Positions 11,778 to 20,275 of a stretch of DNA of 64,000 nt are shown here, in pieces (position 1 is the stretch's first letter; every line of letters begins with the position of its first letter). The DNA comes from Neorhizobium petrolearium (lineage in GTDB: Bacteria > Pseudomonadota > Alphaproteobacteria > Rhizobiales > Rhizobiaceae). Below the pieces are notes generated by a model that did not search any database, was not told where the DNA came from, and saw only the letters and a program-made list of their open reading frames with translations. The stretch covers positions 248,001 to 312,000 of the forward strand of contig NZ_JAGGJW010000007.1 in the NCBI RefSeq assembly GCF_017873175.1, given 5' to 3'. A program made the translations under genes and the position numbers.

Positions 11778-12640
11778 CGTTCAGCGCGGGTGCGCAGCCA
11801 GATGTAGAGGATGTTGGAGATGCCGGTGATGACGATCATGCCGAGTGCCAGCGCATAGCCGAGATTGGCGTTGTGCAGCACATCGCCGCGAATCTGGGCG
11901 TAGAGCAGGATCGGCACGATGTTGAGCGAGGAGCCGGTCAGCGCATAGGCCGTCGCGATTGCGCCGAAGGCATTGGCGAAGAGAAGCAGCGTCGTGCCCA
12001 TCAGGCTTGGCCAGAGGATCGGAAGCGCCACCATGCGCCAATATTGCCAGGTCGAAGCGCCGAGAATTTCCGAGGCCTCGCGCCATTCCCTCTTCATGCC
12101 GTCGAGTGCCGGCGTCAGGATCAGCACCATCAGCGGAATCTGGAAGAACATGTAGGTGATGGTCAGGCCGAAGAAGGAGAGGATGTTGAAGCCGGTCGAG
12201 TAGAGGTTGAAGCCAAGCCAGTCGCGCAGCAGAACGGTGACGAGACCCGTGCGGCCGAGCGTGGCGAGGAAGGCGAAGGCGAGCGGTACGCCGGCGAAGT
12301 TGGACGCGACTCCCGAAAACGTCAGCAGCCCCGAGCGGACCCAGGCGGGTACGCCGCCGAGCACGATCGCCCAGGCGAGAAAGAAGCCGATCACCGCGCC
12401 GCCGAGCGCCGAAGCCACCGAAACCCGGATCGAAATCCAGTAGGCGCTCATGATCGACGGCGTGAAGAGGTCGACGATGTTCTTGAAGGTGAACTCACCG
12501 TCCGGCGTGAAAAAAGCGCCCGTCACCAGATAAAGCGTCGGGATGATCAGGAACATCAGCGCGAAGATCATGAACGGCGCGATGCCGAGCCAGTCGACGA
12601 CAATGCGGCGGTCGATGAAAGACGTGGTGGCGGTGCTCAT
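11765..12640 (-). CDS. ABC importer permease (first inner-membrane subunit)
   Basis: The 291-residue protein has about six to seven membrane segments and an EAA loop (WREASEILGASTWQYW). The open frame continues upstream to 12682, but that ATG lies in the loop of a strong hairpin and lacks a ribosome site. The ATG at 12640 (MSTATTSFIDRRIVVDW), just before the first helix, is a better start, although its ribosome site is weak. It sits between the binding-protein gene and the second permease in the operon. Confidence 0.86.
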   Translation of the reverse strand: MSTATTSFIDRRIVVDWLGIAPFMIFALMFLIIPTLYLVTGAFFTPDGEFTFKNIVDLFTPSIMSAYWISIRVSVASALGGAVIGFFLAWAIVLGGVPAWVRSGLLTFSGVASNFAGVPLAFAFLATLGRTGLVTVLLRDWLGFNLYSTGFNILSFFGLTITYMFFQIPLMVLILTPALDGMKREWREASEILGASTWQYWRMVALPILWPSLMGTTLLLFANAFGAIATAYALTGSSLNIVPILLYAQIRGDVLHNANLGYALALGMIVITGISNILYIWLRTRAERWQK

Positions 12641-12669
12641 GCGTTCCGGTTTCGCCCGAGGAAGGAGAA

Positions 12670-12696
12670 GGTCTCCCCGCATGTCACGGGGAGACC
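12670..12696 (-). promoter_or_regulatory. Intercistronic hairpin between binding-protein and permease genes
   Basis: A perfect 10-bp stem (GGTCTCCCCG pairing with CGGGGAGACC) has a 7-base loop and no T-tract. It sits 12 bases past the binding-protein stop. Hairpins in this position commonly protect the upstream message from 3' decay, so that more binding protein than permease is made. Confidence 0.6.
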
Positions 12697-12708
12697 GATT
12701 ACGTCACA

Positions 12709-13812
12709 TTACTGCACGTTGGCGCCGACCGTCGCATCCCACTTGGTGGTGATCGCGGTCTTGCCGGTTGCCTGTTCTTCGAGAGTCGGGAAGGTGGCCT
12801 TTTCATAGGCTGCGGCCGGCGGCAGGGCGTCGAGCAGTTCCTTCGGGATCTTGTTGTTCTTGGCAAGATCGTTGAAGCGGATCGGGTGGCAATAGCCCTT
12901 CAGCCAGCCGAGCTGACCTTCGTCCGAATAGAGGAACTCCATCCAGAGCTTGGCGGCATTCGGATGCGGAGCGAAGGCGGAGATCGCCTGGACGTAGACG
13001 CCGGCGACGACGCCGGAAGCCGGGACGACGACTTCGACCGGCGGATTGCCCTTGAGCGAGTCGCGCCAGGAGAGGCCATTATAATCCCAGGCGATCACGA
13101 TCGGGGTCGAGCCTTGCGCGAGGGAGGCGGACTTGCCGATGACCGGAACGAAATTGCCGGCCTTGTTGACCTCGGCGAAGAACGAAAGACCGGCTTCGCC
13201 GGCCTTGGCTGCATCCTTTTCACCGGCAGCCAGACCAGCGGCATAGACGGCCTGAACAGCCTGGTTCGACGCGCGCGGATCGCCGGCGAGAGCGACGGAG
13301 TTCGCGAGCTCCGGCTTCTTCAGGTCGGCCCAGTCCTTTGGCGCGTCCTTCACGATGTCGGTGTTCACGACGAAGGAGAGAACGCCGTAATAGTCGCCAT
13401 ACCAGTAGCCTTCGGCATCCTTGGCGCTATCCGGAATAGTATCCCAGGTTGAGACCTTGTACGGCATCAGCAGGCCCTCTGCCTTGGCGGAGGGGCCGAA
13501 GGAGAGGCCGACGTCGATCACGTCCGGAGCCTGTGGGCCCTTGTTGCCCTTGTTGGCCTTGATGGCTTCGATCTCGTCGCCCGAGCCGGCATCCGGGTTC
13601 AGTTCATTCACTTCGATGCCGTACTTGGCCTTGAAGGCTGCGATCACGTCGCCATAGCCGCACCAGTTATGGGGCAGGGCGATCGTGGTCAACGTGCCCT
13701 CCTTCTTGGCGGCAGCAATCAGCTCGGCGCTCGGCTCGGCGGCGGCGAGGCTCGCCGAAGCGATGACGATGGCAGTCGTCATCGAAAGAAGACGTTGGGT
13801 CCTGTTGAGCAC
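12709..13812 (-). CDS. ABC importer periplasmic substrate-binding protein
   Basis: The 367-residue protein has a signal peptide (AIVIASASLAAAEPS, cleavage near residue 25). The mature start resembles the iron/AEP-type cluster 1 binding proteins: LIAAAKKEGTLTTIALPHNW. The rest has the alternating pattern of a two-lobe periplasmic binding protein (YGDYYGVLSFVVNTDIV; PTPIVIAWDYNG-like strand). The start is a GTG at 13812 with AGGAGG five bases ahead. It leads the four-gene importer operon. The ligand is uncertain: polyamine, aminophosphonate or ferric iron are the family precedents. The adjacent amino-alcohol-like catabolic genes hint at an organic nitrogen compound. Confidence 0.85.
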   Translation of the reverse strand: MLNRTQRLLSMTTAIVIASASLAAAEPSAELIAAAKKEGTLTTIALPHNWCGYGDVIAAFKAKYGIEVNELNPDAGSGDEIEAIKANKGNKGPQAPDVIDVGLSFGPSAKAEGLLMPYKVSTWDTIPDSAKDAEGYWYGDYYGVLSFVVNTDIVKDAPKDWADLKKPELANSVALAGDPRASNQAVQAVYAAGLAAGEKDAAKAGEAGLSFFAEVNKAGNFVPVIGKSASLAQGSTPIVIAWDYNGLSWRDSLKGNPPVEVVVPASGVVAGVYVQAISAFAPHPNAAKLWMEFLYSDEGQLGWLKGYCHPIRFNDLAKNNKIPKELLDALPPAAAYEKATFPTLEEQATGKTAITTKWDATVGANVQ

Positions 13813-13891
13813 GGTATCCTCCTAGGGTTCAGGTCGCGTCGGGCGCGACTCGTAGAGCCAGTTTATGTATCGTATATGACAGCCCGGAGTG

Positions 13892-13905
13892 TGAGCATTT
13901 GCTCA
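13892..13905. promoter_or_regulatory. 14-bp palindrome upstream of the ABC importer operon
   Basis: TGAGCA-TT-TGCTCA is a perfect dyad between the rpiR-like gene and the binding-protein start, 80 bases before the GTG. It could be an operator for the RpiR-type regulator or another factor. It lacks a T-tract, so it is a poor terminator. Confidence 0.45.
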
Positions 13906-13946
13906 TGAATCCCGGATTTGCCGGCATATTCCATTTGCCTCCGATG

Positions 13947-14837
13947 TCAGTCGGAGCGGGTCTGACGGTTGGGGCGGCGGAAAAGTCTTGACCGCTCGAA
14001 CAGGCCTTCCAGAGAGTTCATGCGTTCGCGTGTCTCCTCCCATGTGGCGCTCTGTACCGCCTCGATCAGCGCCTCCACAACGAAGAGAGTGATAACGGAA
14101 GAATCCCAGGCGGACGGCGCTTCGATCCGTATTTTGAAGACGTGTTGCGCGTATTTCGCAACGGGGGACGACCAGACATCCGTGAACAAGATGATGACGA
14201 CGCCGTTTGCCTTCGCGGCCTCCGCCAGCGTCGCCATCTCCTGCTCGTAGCGGCGGATATCGAAAATCACCAGCACATCGCCGGCGCTCATATTGAGCAC
14301 GTGCTGCGGCCAGGAGCTGGAATTGTTGGAGATCAGTGTCGTCTTGGGACGGATGACCTGCATGTGGGTGAAGAAATATTCTGCCAGCGCACCGGTGATA
14401 CGACCGCCGACGAAATAGATGCTGCGATCGCGGTCACGCAAAAGTGCAGCCGCGTGCTCGAAGGTCGTCGTGTCCAGATCAGACAAAGTATCGCGCAAGT
14501 TGGCAGTGATAGCATCGGCAAAACGGTTGAGGATATGTGTGCCGGGCGCGTTGGAGGCCCAGCGGTCGTGTTTCGCTATCGGGTTGGAGATCGTCGCTTC
14601 GAGCTCCTGGTGCAAATGCGATTGGAACTCTGGGTATCCCTTGTAGCCGAGCTTCTGCACCATGCGCGCGACCGTCGGCGTCGAAACGCCTGCATTGTCC
14701 GCGATCGTCGTGATGCTGCCAAGCCCCGACACGGGATAGTTCTCCAATAGGCTGTCCGCCAACTGCTTTTCCGCGCGCGTCAGGCTGTCGTAGCGAACAC
14801 GAATGACATCCGATACGGTGCGTGCTGTTGGTGGCAC
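13947..14837 (-). CDS. MurR/RpiR-family transcriptional regulator (HTH + SIS domain)
   Basis: The N-terminal part has the HTH_6 fold (LTRAEKQLADSLLENYP then ITTIADNAGVSTPTVARMV). A C-terminal SIS sugar-phosphate/effector domain follows (IYFVGGRITGALAEYFFTHM; GDVLVIFDIRRYEQEM). I take the GTG at 14837 because GGAGGGA stands upstream of it, which gives 296 residues. A TTG at 14906 would add 23. It lies between the ABC importer operon (same strand) and the divergent catabolic genes, so it plausibly controls both. Family members sense phosphosugars or, in some cases, amino compounds. The effector here is unknown. Confidence 0.85.
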   Translation of the reverse strand: MPPTARTVSDVIRVRYDSLTRAEKQLADSLLENYPVSGLGSITTIADNAGVSTPTVARMVQKLGYKGYPEFQSHLHQELEATISNPIAKHDRWASNAPGTHILNRFADAITANLRDTLSDLDTTTFEHAAALLRDRDRSIYFVGGRITGALAEYFFTHMQVIRPKTTLISNNSSSWPQHVLNMSAGDVLVIFDIRRYEQEMATLAEAAKANGVVIILFTDVWSSPVAKYAQHVFKIRIEAPSAWDSSVITLFVVEALIEAVQSATWEETRERMNSLEGLFERSRLFRRPNRQTRSD

Positions 14838-14915
14838 GAAAGCTGTTCCCTCCGGTCTGCGCCGGTTTCCTGACGGAATTAACAATCGTTTCCGAGGAGA
14901 AGTCAACGGTGCTTT

Positions 14916-14972
14916 TGAAGAGAAATTTTCAGAATCTCATTGACGGCGACCAAAAAGTGAAGAATTCTCTTC
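14916..14972. promoter_or_regulatory. Two inverted repeats in the RpiR / amidohydrolase divergent region
   Basis: TGAA-N8-TTCA (14916-14931, AT-rich centre) and GAAGA-ATTC-TCTTC (14959-14972, perfect 5-bp arms) lie in the AT-rich gap between the divergent regulator and hydrolase genes. They are candidates for autoregulatory binding sites of the RpiR-type protein. Confidence 0.4.
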
Positions 14973-15009
14973 TTATTCCCATTTTAATCAGATTGTGCGG
15001 GACGCATTG

Positions 15010-15786
15010 ATGCTGGTGCAGTCGGAAGTTCTCGGCGAAATGGATGGCGAGCCCGTTGCCGTGGAAAATCCCGACGGCAGGGGAGAGGTGGTGCTGGTCT
15101 GCGAGCACGCCTCACAGCGCCTGCCGGAACGCTATGGCAATCTGGGGCTTTCCGACGAGGCCCTGTCGTCTCATATCGCCTGGGATCCGGGTGCGCTGGC
15201 GGTCGCGCGGCGCATGTCAAAAAGCCTTGATGCTACCCTCGTCTACCAGCGTTTTTCCCGCCTTATCTATGACTGCAACAGACCGCCGGAATCTCCCGCG
15301 GCGATGCCGAGCGTCTCGGAAGTCTTCCGGATCCCCGGCAATGAAAACCTGACGGAGGCCGAGCGCTCGCGCCGCACTGCCGCGCTTTATATGCCCTTCC
15401 ACGGCCGTATCCGCGAGGAGATCGCAGCGCGACGGGAAAGAGGACAGCCGACGGTACTCGTCACCATCCACAGTTTCACCCCGGTCTATTTCGGCAGGGA
15501 GCGGCCGGTCGAGATCGGTATCCTTCACGATACCGATAGCCGGCTTGCCGACCGGATGCTGAAGGCGGCGTCAGACACGAATCTCTACCGTGTCGAGCGC
15601 AACGAACCTTACGGCCCTGCGGACGGCGTCACCCATACTCTGGAAATCCAGGCCTTGCCGGCGGGGCTTCTGAACGTGATGATCGAGATCAGGAACGACC
15701 TGATAGCAGACGAAATCGGCCAGGGGGTCGCGGCCGATTTTCTGACTGGATTGCTGCGGGAAAGCCTCGCAGACATCCAGGAATAA
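15010..15786 (+). CDS. N-formylglutamate amidohydrolase-family protein
   Basis: The protein is about 258 residues (a GTG at 14995 would add five) and follows the FGase pattern. VLVCEHASQRLPERYGNLGL carries the conserved Glu-His, HIAWDPGA and YDCNRPP come next, and VLVTIHSFTPVYFG supplies a second His. Enzymes of this family are zinc-dependent hydrolases that release glutamate from N-acyl or related glutamate amides. It is followed by a permease, a glutamine-synthetase-like ligase and two dehydrogenases on the same strand. A role in removing glutamate from a gamma-glutamyl intermediate is attractive, but this is inferred from context. No histidine-degradation (hut) genes are nearby. Neither start has a clear ribosome site. 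Confidence 0.8.
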   Translation: MLVQSEVLGEMDGEPVAVENPDGRGEVVLVCEHASQRLPERYGNLGLSDEALSSHIAWDPGALAVARRMSKSLDATLVYQRFSRLIYDCNRPPESPAAMPSVSEVFRIPGNENLTEAERSRRTAALYMPFHGRIREEIAARRERGQPTVLVTIHSFTPVYFGRERPVEIGILHDTDSRLADRMLKAASDTNLYRVERNEPYGPADGVTHTLEIQALPAGLLNVMIEIRNDLIADEIGQGVAADFLTGLLRESLADIQE

Positions 15787-15867
15787 GGCCCCGGGGGAGC
15801 AGCGAGAGCTGCGGGCGCGCCGACACCGATAAAAGCGGGCGGCGCCATAGCATGTCGACTGGGGTGG

Positions 15868-15900
15868 GGCTGGCCATAACGGCCAGCCGCCCGTTTCTTT
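15868..15900 (+). terminator. Candidate terminator between hydrolase and permease genes
   Basis: Perfect 8-bp stem GGCTGGCC / GGCCAGCC with a 5-base loop, then GCCCGTTTCTTT. The permease start follows 18 bases later with its own AGGAGA site, so this may separate or attenuate transcripts. Confidence 0.5.
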
Positions 15901-15917
15901 GATCAGGAGAGAAGGGC

Positions 15918-17417
15918 ATGGAAAGTTCATCTGCAGGTGTCAGCTACAAGAAGGCCGACGCATCCTATTTCGAAAAACGCGGGCTTTCCCGTTATGCAGG
16001 GGTCTGGTCGCTTTGGGCGCTCGGCGTCGGAGCCGTCATTTCCGGTCACTTTTCCGGCTGGAATTTTGGCTTTTCGACCGGCGGCTGGGGCGGCATGCTG
16101 GTCGCCGGCATCATCATAGCCATCATGTATGTCGGTCTCACCTTCTCGATTGCCGAGATGAGCCCGGCCCTGCCGCATACGGGGGCGGCCTATTCCTTCG
16201 CTCGGACGGCCATGGGTCCCTGGGGTGGCTTTGTCACCGGACTTTGTGAAAACGTCGAATATGTTCTCACGCCGGCAGTCATCGTTACCTTTATCACCGC
16301 TTACGTGAACCAGATCTTCGGTTTCGATCCCGCCTATTCGCCGCTTATATGGATAGTCTTCTACGCGATTTTCTTGGCGCTGAACGTCTTCGGCCTGGAA
16401 CTGTCCTTCAAGGTGACCTTGGTCATCACGATCCTGTCGCTGGCGGTACTGGTGTTCTTCTGGATCAGCGCAATCCCGAGCATGGATTTCTCCCGCTGGG
16501 CCCTGAACATCGGTGTCGGCCCGGATGGCGCCGCGGTCGAACTGCCTGAGGGTAACGGTTCCTGGTTCCCCTTCGGCTTTTCGGGCGTGCTTGCGACACT
16601 TCCTTTTGCCGTCTGGCTCTTCCTCGCCATCGAACAGCTTCCGCTGGCGGCGGAAGAATCCGTTGATCCGAAGCGCGACATGCCGAGAGGTATCATTCTC
16701 GGAATGATAACGCTGATGGTCTCGGCCTTCATGATTGTCCTGCTCAATCCGTCGGTACCGGGTGTTGGTTCCTTCCATCTTGGGTCGTCGCTTGAGCCGC
16801 TGCTCGACGGGTTCAAGGCGGTCTACGGCGATAGCGGCGTGGTGGTCCTCGGTCTCGTGGCGCTGACGGGCCTTATCGCCAGTTTCCACACGATCCTGTA
16901 TGCGCAGGGGCGTCAGGTTTATTCCCTGTCTCGTGCCGGCTATTTCCCGACTGCGCTCTCGGTGACCCATCCGGTCTACAAGACGCCATACGTTGCGATG
17001 GTCGCCGGCTCGGTTATCGGTCTTGCTGTCATGCTGGTGATCTGGTTCTCGCTCGGCGCGGAGCAGGGCGGCAGCATCATCGGCAGCGTATTGCTCAACA
17101 TGGCGGTCTTCGGCGCGATGTTCTCCTACATCATGCAGGCGATTTCCTTCATCATCCTGCGCAGGAAGTTGCCCAATATCGAGCGACCCTACCGCTCGCC
17201 GCTCGGCATTCCGGGGGCCGCGTTGACGATCATCATCGCCGTCGTCACGCTGCTCTACCAGGTCCAGGATCCGAACTTCACCAAGGGTGTGCTCTGGGTC
17301 GTGGTCTGGTTTGCCATCGCGATCGCCTATTTCGCGGCCGTCGGCAGGCATCGCTTGATCCTCTCGCCAGAAGAGGAATTCGCGATGGAGCACAAGGAGG
17401 CGGCTTCGCTCGCCTGA
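15918..17417 (+). CDS. APC-superfamily amine/amino-acid permease, ethanolamine-permease-like
   Basis: The 499-residue protein has about twelve membrane helices and a sequence pattern close to the proteobacterial ethanolamine permease branch of the APC superfamily: WALGVGAVISGHFSGWNFGF, FSIAEMSPALPHTGAAYSFA and GPWGGFVTGLCENVEYVLTP. The C-terminus is a charged tail. Ribosome site AGGAGAGAAGGGC precedes the ATG at 15918. It would bring the substrate of the following ligase and dehydrogenases into the cell. The ethanolamine label comes from recalled family resemblance and needs a search. A general amino-acid permease is the alternative. Confidence 0.82.
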   Translation: MESSSAGVSYKKADASYFEKRGLSRYAGVWSLWALGVGAVISGHFSGWNFGFSTGGWGGMLVAGIIIAIMYVGLTFSIAEMSPALPHTGAAYSFARTAMGPWGGFVTGLCENVEYVLTPAVIVTFITAYVNQIFGFDPAYSPLIWIVFYAIFLALNVFGLELSFKVTLVITILSLAVLVFFWISAIPSMDFSRWALNIGVGPDGAAVELPEGNGSWFPFGFSGVLATLPFAVWLFLAIEQLPLAAEESVDPKRDMPRGIILGMITLMVSAFMIVLLNPSVPGVGSFHLGSSLEPLLDGFKAVYGDSGVVVLGLVALTGLIASFHTILYAQGRQVYSLSRAGYFPTALSVTHPVYKTPYVAMVAGSVIGLAVMLVIWFSLGAEQGGSIIGSVLLNMAVFGAMFSYIMQAISFIILRRKLPNIERPYRSPLGIPGAALTIIIAVVTLLYQVQDPNFTKGVLWVVVWFAIAIAYFAAVGRHRLILSPEEEFAMEHKEAASLA

Positions 17418-17429
17418 TTGCATTGAATA

Positions 17430-17461
17430 GGCGCGGCCTCCGGGCCGCGCCTCCCATTTTT
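17430..17461 (+). terminator. Strong hairpin with T-run between permease and ligase genes
   Basis: A 9-bp GC stem (GGCGCGGCC / GGCCGCGCC, loop TCCG) is followed by TCCCATTTTT, 13 bases after the permease stop and only 10 bases before the ligase start. It should end or attenuate permease transcripts. Confidence 0.65.
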
Positions 17462-17471
17462 CAAGCAGTGG

Positions 17472-18851
17472 ATGAAACGCATGGCCGCAAGTTATTCCTT
17501 CGATGATCTGAAGCTCGACGTCGCCGCGGGGCGCATCGACACCGTCATCGCCGCCCAGGTGGATATGCAGGGGCGACTGATGGGCAAGCGGTTCCAGGCG
17601 GAATATTTCGTCGAGGGCGCCTGGAAGGAAACCCATAGCTGCAACTATCTGCTGGCGACCGACATCGAGATGGAGACCGTCCCCGGTTACAAGGCGTCGA
17701 GCTGGGAGCAGGGCTACGGCGACTATACGATGAAGCCGGACCTTTCGACGCTGCGGAAACTTCCGTGGCTAGAGGGAACCGCCTTGGTCATCTGCGATGT
17801 GCTCGACCATCACACCCATGAGGAAGTGCCGCATTCACCTCGTGCGATCCTGAAGAAGCAGGTGAAGCGCCTGGAAGCGATGGGTATGGCCGCCTTCATG
17901 GCGACCGAGCTCGAATTCTTCCTGTTCGACCAACCCTATGACAGCGCCCGCGAAAGCGGCTATCGAAATCTGAAGCTCGCCAGCGCCTACAACGAGGACT
18001 ACCACATCTTCCAGACGACCAAGGAAGAGGAGGTGATGCGGGCGATCCGCACCGGCCTGCAAGGGGCCGGCATTCCGGTCGAGAATTCCAAGGGAGAGGC
18101 GTCCGCCGGCCAGGAGGAGATCAATGTTCGTTACGCCGATGCGCTGACCATGGCCGATCGGCATGTGATCATCAAGAACGCCTGCAAGGAGATCGCCTGG
18201 TCGAAGGGGAAAGCCATCACCTTCCTTGCCAAGTGGAACTACGGTGCCGCCGGCAGCTCATCCCATATCCACCAGTCGCTCTGGAGTTCGGACGGCACCA
18301 CGCCACTCTTTTTCGACAAGGATGGCGAGCATGGCATGTCGGATGCCATGAAGCACTACGTGGCCGGGTTGCTCGCGCATGCGAGCGAGATCACCTATTT
18401 CCTGGCGCCCTATATCAATTCCTACAAGCGTTTCATGGCCGGTACGTTCGCGCCGACCAAGGCCGTCTGGTCCAAGGATAACCGCACGGCCGGTTACCGC
18501 CTCTGTGGCGAGGAAACCAAGGCAATCCGCGTGGAATGCCGCGTCGGCGGCTCCGACCTCAATCCGTATCTCGCTATGGCTGCATTGATCGCGGCAGGCA
18601 TTGACGGGATCGAAAGGAAGATGGAATTGGAACCCGCCTTTGTCGGCGACGCTTATCACGGCACGGATGTGCGGGAAATCCCGAAAACGTTGCGCGATGC
18701 AACCGAGCTGATGTCCTCGTCCGAACTCCTTCGAACCGCGTTTGGTCATGACGTCATCGACCACTATGTCCGGGCCGCTCGCTGGGAGCAGGAGGAATAC
18801 GACCGCCGGGTTACGGACTGGGAAGTGGCACGCGGCTTCGAGAGAGCGTAA
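17472..18851 (+). CDS. Glutamine-synthetase-family gamma-glutamyl-amine ligase (PuuA/GlnA-like)
   Basis: The 459-residue protein has the GS fold and most active-site motifs. Metal-binding Glu residues lie in ATELEFFLF and GEASAGQEEINV, the His in SSSHIHQSLW, the substrate and ATP arginines in NSYKRF and TAGYRL, and the closing motif in RVECRVGGSDLNPYLAMAA. It lacks the Tyr-containing adenylylation region of housekeeping GlnA, and its motifs match the GS-like enzymes that couple glutamate to amines (PuuA for putrescine; glutamylethanolamide synthetases). The adjoining permease, aldehyde and alcohol dehydrogenases favour an amine bearing a hydroxyl group. Start at 17472 or the in-frame ATG at 17481; ribosome sites are weak for both. 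Confidence 0.85.
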   Translation: MKRMAASYSFDDLKLDVAAGRIDTVIAAQVDMQGRLMGKRFQAEYFVEGAWKETHSCNYLLATDIEMETVPGYKASSWEQGYGDYTMKPDLSTLRKLPWLEGTALVICDVLDHHTHEEVPHSPRAILKKQVKRLEAMGMAAFMATELEFFLFDQPYDSARESGYRNLKLASAYNEDYHIFQTTKEEEVMRAIRTGLQGAGIPVENSKGEASAGQEEINVRYADALTMADRHVIIKNACKEIAWSKGKAITFLAKWNYGAAGSSSHIHQSLWSSDGTTPLFFDKDGEHGMSDAMKHYVAGLLAHASEITYFLAPYINSYKRFMAGTFAPTKAVWSKDNRTAGYRLCGEETKAIRVECRVGGSDLNPYLAMAALIAAGIDGIERKMELEPAFVGDAYHGTDVREIPKTLRDATELMSSSELLRTAFGHDVIDHYVRAARWEQEEYDRRVTDWEVARGFERA

Positions 18852-18889
18852 ATCTCTCCACCACGAAATCAGAAACAGGAATGCTGATC

Positions 18890-20275
18890 ATGACCATGAT
18901 CCAATGTATCTCGCCGGTCGACGGCTCGGTTTATGCCGAACGTCCGGCGATGCCGCTCGAAGACGCGGTGGAGGCCGTCGGCCGTGCCCGAAAGGCACAG
19001 AAGAGCTGGGCGAAGCGGCCGCTCGAAGAGCGCGTGCAACTGGTGCTGAAGGGTGTCGCGCGGCTCAACGAGATGGCCGATGAAGTGGTGCCGGAACTGG
19101 CCTGGATGATGGGGCGCCCGGTCCGCTATGGCGGTGAGTTCAAGGGCTTCAACGAGCGTTCCAACTATGTCGCGTCCATTGCGGCCGACGCGCTGGCGCC
19201 AATGGTGGTCGAGAACAGCGCCAGCTTCGAACGCCGCATCGAGCGTGAACCGCATGGTGTCGTCTTCGTGATCGCGCCCTGGAACTATCCCTATATGACG
19301 GCGATCAACACGGTTGCGCCGGCGCTCATGGCTGGCAATACGGTGGTCCTGAAACACGCGGCCCAGACATTGCTGGTCGGCGAGCGCATGGTGCGCGCCT
19401 TCGTGGAGGCCGGCGTTCCGGAGGACGTCTTCCAGAACCTTTTCCTCGATCATGAGACGACGGCGAAGCTCATTTCCCAAGGGCTTTTCAATTTTGTCAA
19501 TTTTACCGGTTCCGTCGAAGGCGGCCGTTCGATCGAGCGGTCGGCGGCTGGAACCTTCACGGGGATCGGCCTCGAACTCGGCGGCAAGGACCCGGGTTAT
19601 GTGATGGAGGATGCCGATCTCGATGCGGCCGTCGATACGCTGATGGACGGCGCCACCTACAATTCCGGCCAGTGCTGCTGCGGCATCGAGCGCATCTACG
19701 TGCACGAATCGCTTTACGACCAGTTCGTCGAAAAGTCGGTTGCCTGGGTGTCTAACTACAAGCTCGGCAACCCGCTCGACAAGGAAACGACGCTCGGGCC
19801 GATGGCCAACAAGCGGTTTGCCAAGGTGGTGCGCGAGCAGGTCGCCGATGCGGTTTCGAAGGGGGCCAAGGCCCTGGTCGATCCGAAGCTTTTTCCGGCC
19901 GATGACGGCGGCGCCTATCTCGCACCGCAGGTGCTTATCGATGTCGACCATTCCATGGTCTTCATGCGCGAAGAGACCTTTGGTCCTGCCGTCGGCATCA
20001 TGAAGGTGAAGACTGACGACGAAGCAATCGCCCTGATGAACGACAGTCGGTATGGCCTGACCGCTTCGCTCTGGACGGAAGATGCGGCCCGCGCCGGCAG
20101 GATCGGTCGCGAACTCGAGACCGGCACCGTGTTCATGAACCGCTGCGACTATCTCGATCCGGCACTCGTCTGGACCGGTGTCAAGGAGACGGGTCGGGGC
20201 GGCTCGCTTTCCGTGCTCGGCATCCACAACCTGACTCGCCCTAAATCCTATCACCTGAAAAAGGCCACGAAATGA
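18890..20275 (+). CDS. NAD(P)-dependent aldehyde dehydrogenase
   Basis: The 461-residue enzyme has the ALDH motifs: the cofactor and catalytic Asn region VIAPWNYPY, the catalytic Glu in GIGLELGGKDPGYV, the nucleophilic Cys in NSGQCCCGIERI, and EETFGP. It oxidises an aldehyde to an acid. An ATG at 18881 is possible, but the one at 18890 is spaced nine bases from AGGA. Its stop overlaps the next start by four bases (ATGA), so it is translated together with the iron-type alcohol dehydrogenase. That pairing suggests sequential alcohol-to-aldehyde-to-acid oxidation of one substrate. Confidence 0.9.
   Translation: MTMIQCISPVDGSVYAERPAMPLEDAVEAVGRARKAQKSWAKRPLEERVQLVLKGVARLNEMADEVVPELAWMMGRPVRYGGEFKGFNERSNYVASIAADALAPMVVENSASFERRIEREPHGVVFVIAPWNYPYMTAINTVAPALMAGNTVVLKHAAQTLLVGERMVRAFVEAGVPEDVFQNLFLDHETTAKLISQGLFNFVNFTGSVEGGRSIERSAAGTFTGIGLELGGKDPGYVMEDADLDAAVDTLMDGATYNSGQCCCGIERIYVHESLYDQFVEKSVAWVSNYKLGNPLDKETTLGPMANKRFAKVVREQVADAVSKGAKALVDPKLFPADDGGAYLAPQVLIDVDHSMVFMREETFGPAVGIMKVKTDDEAIALMNDSRYGLTASLWTEDAARAGRIGRELETGTVFMNRCDYLDPALVWTGVKETGRGGSLSVLGIHNLTRPKSYHLKKATK

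Noticed and set aside
15927..17636. 569-codon frame antisense to the permease gene
   Set aside because: Low-complexity, highly charged translation typical of the antisense of a membrane-protein gene. The sense strand encodes a clear APC permease.
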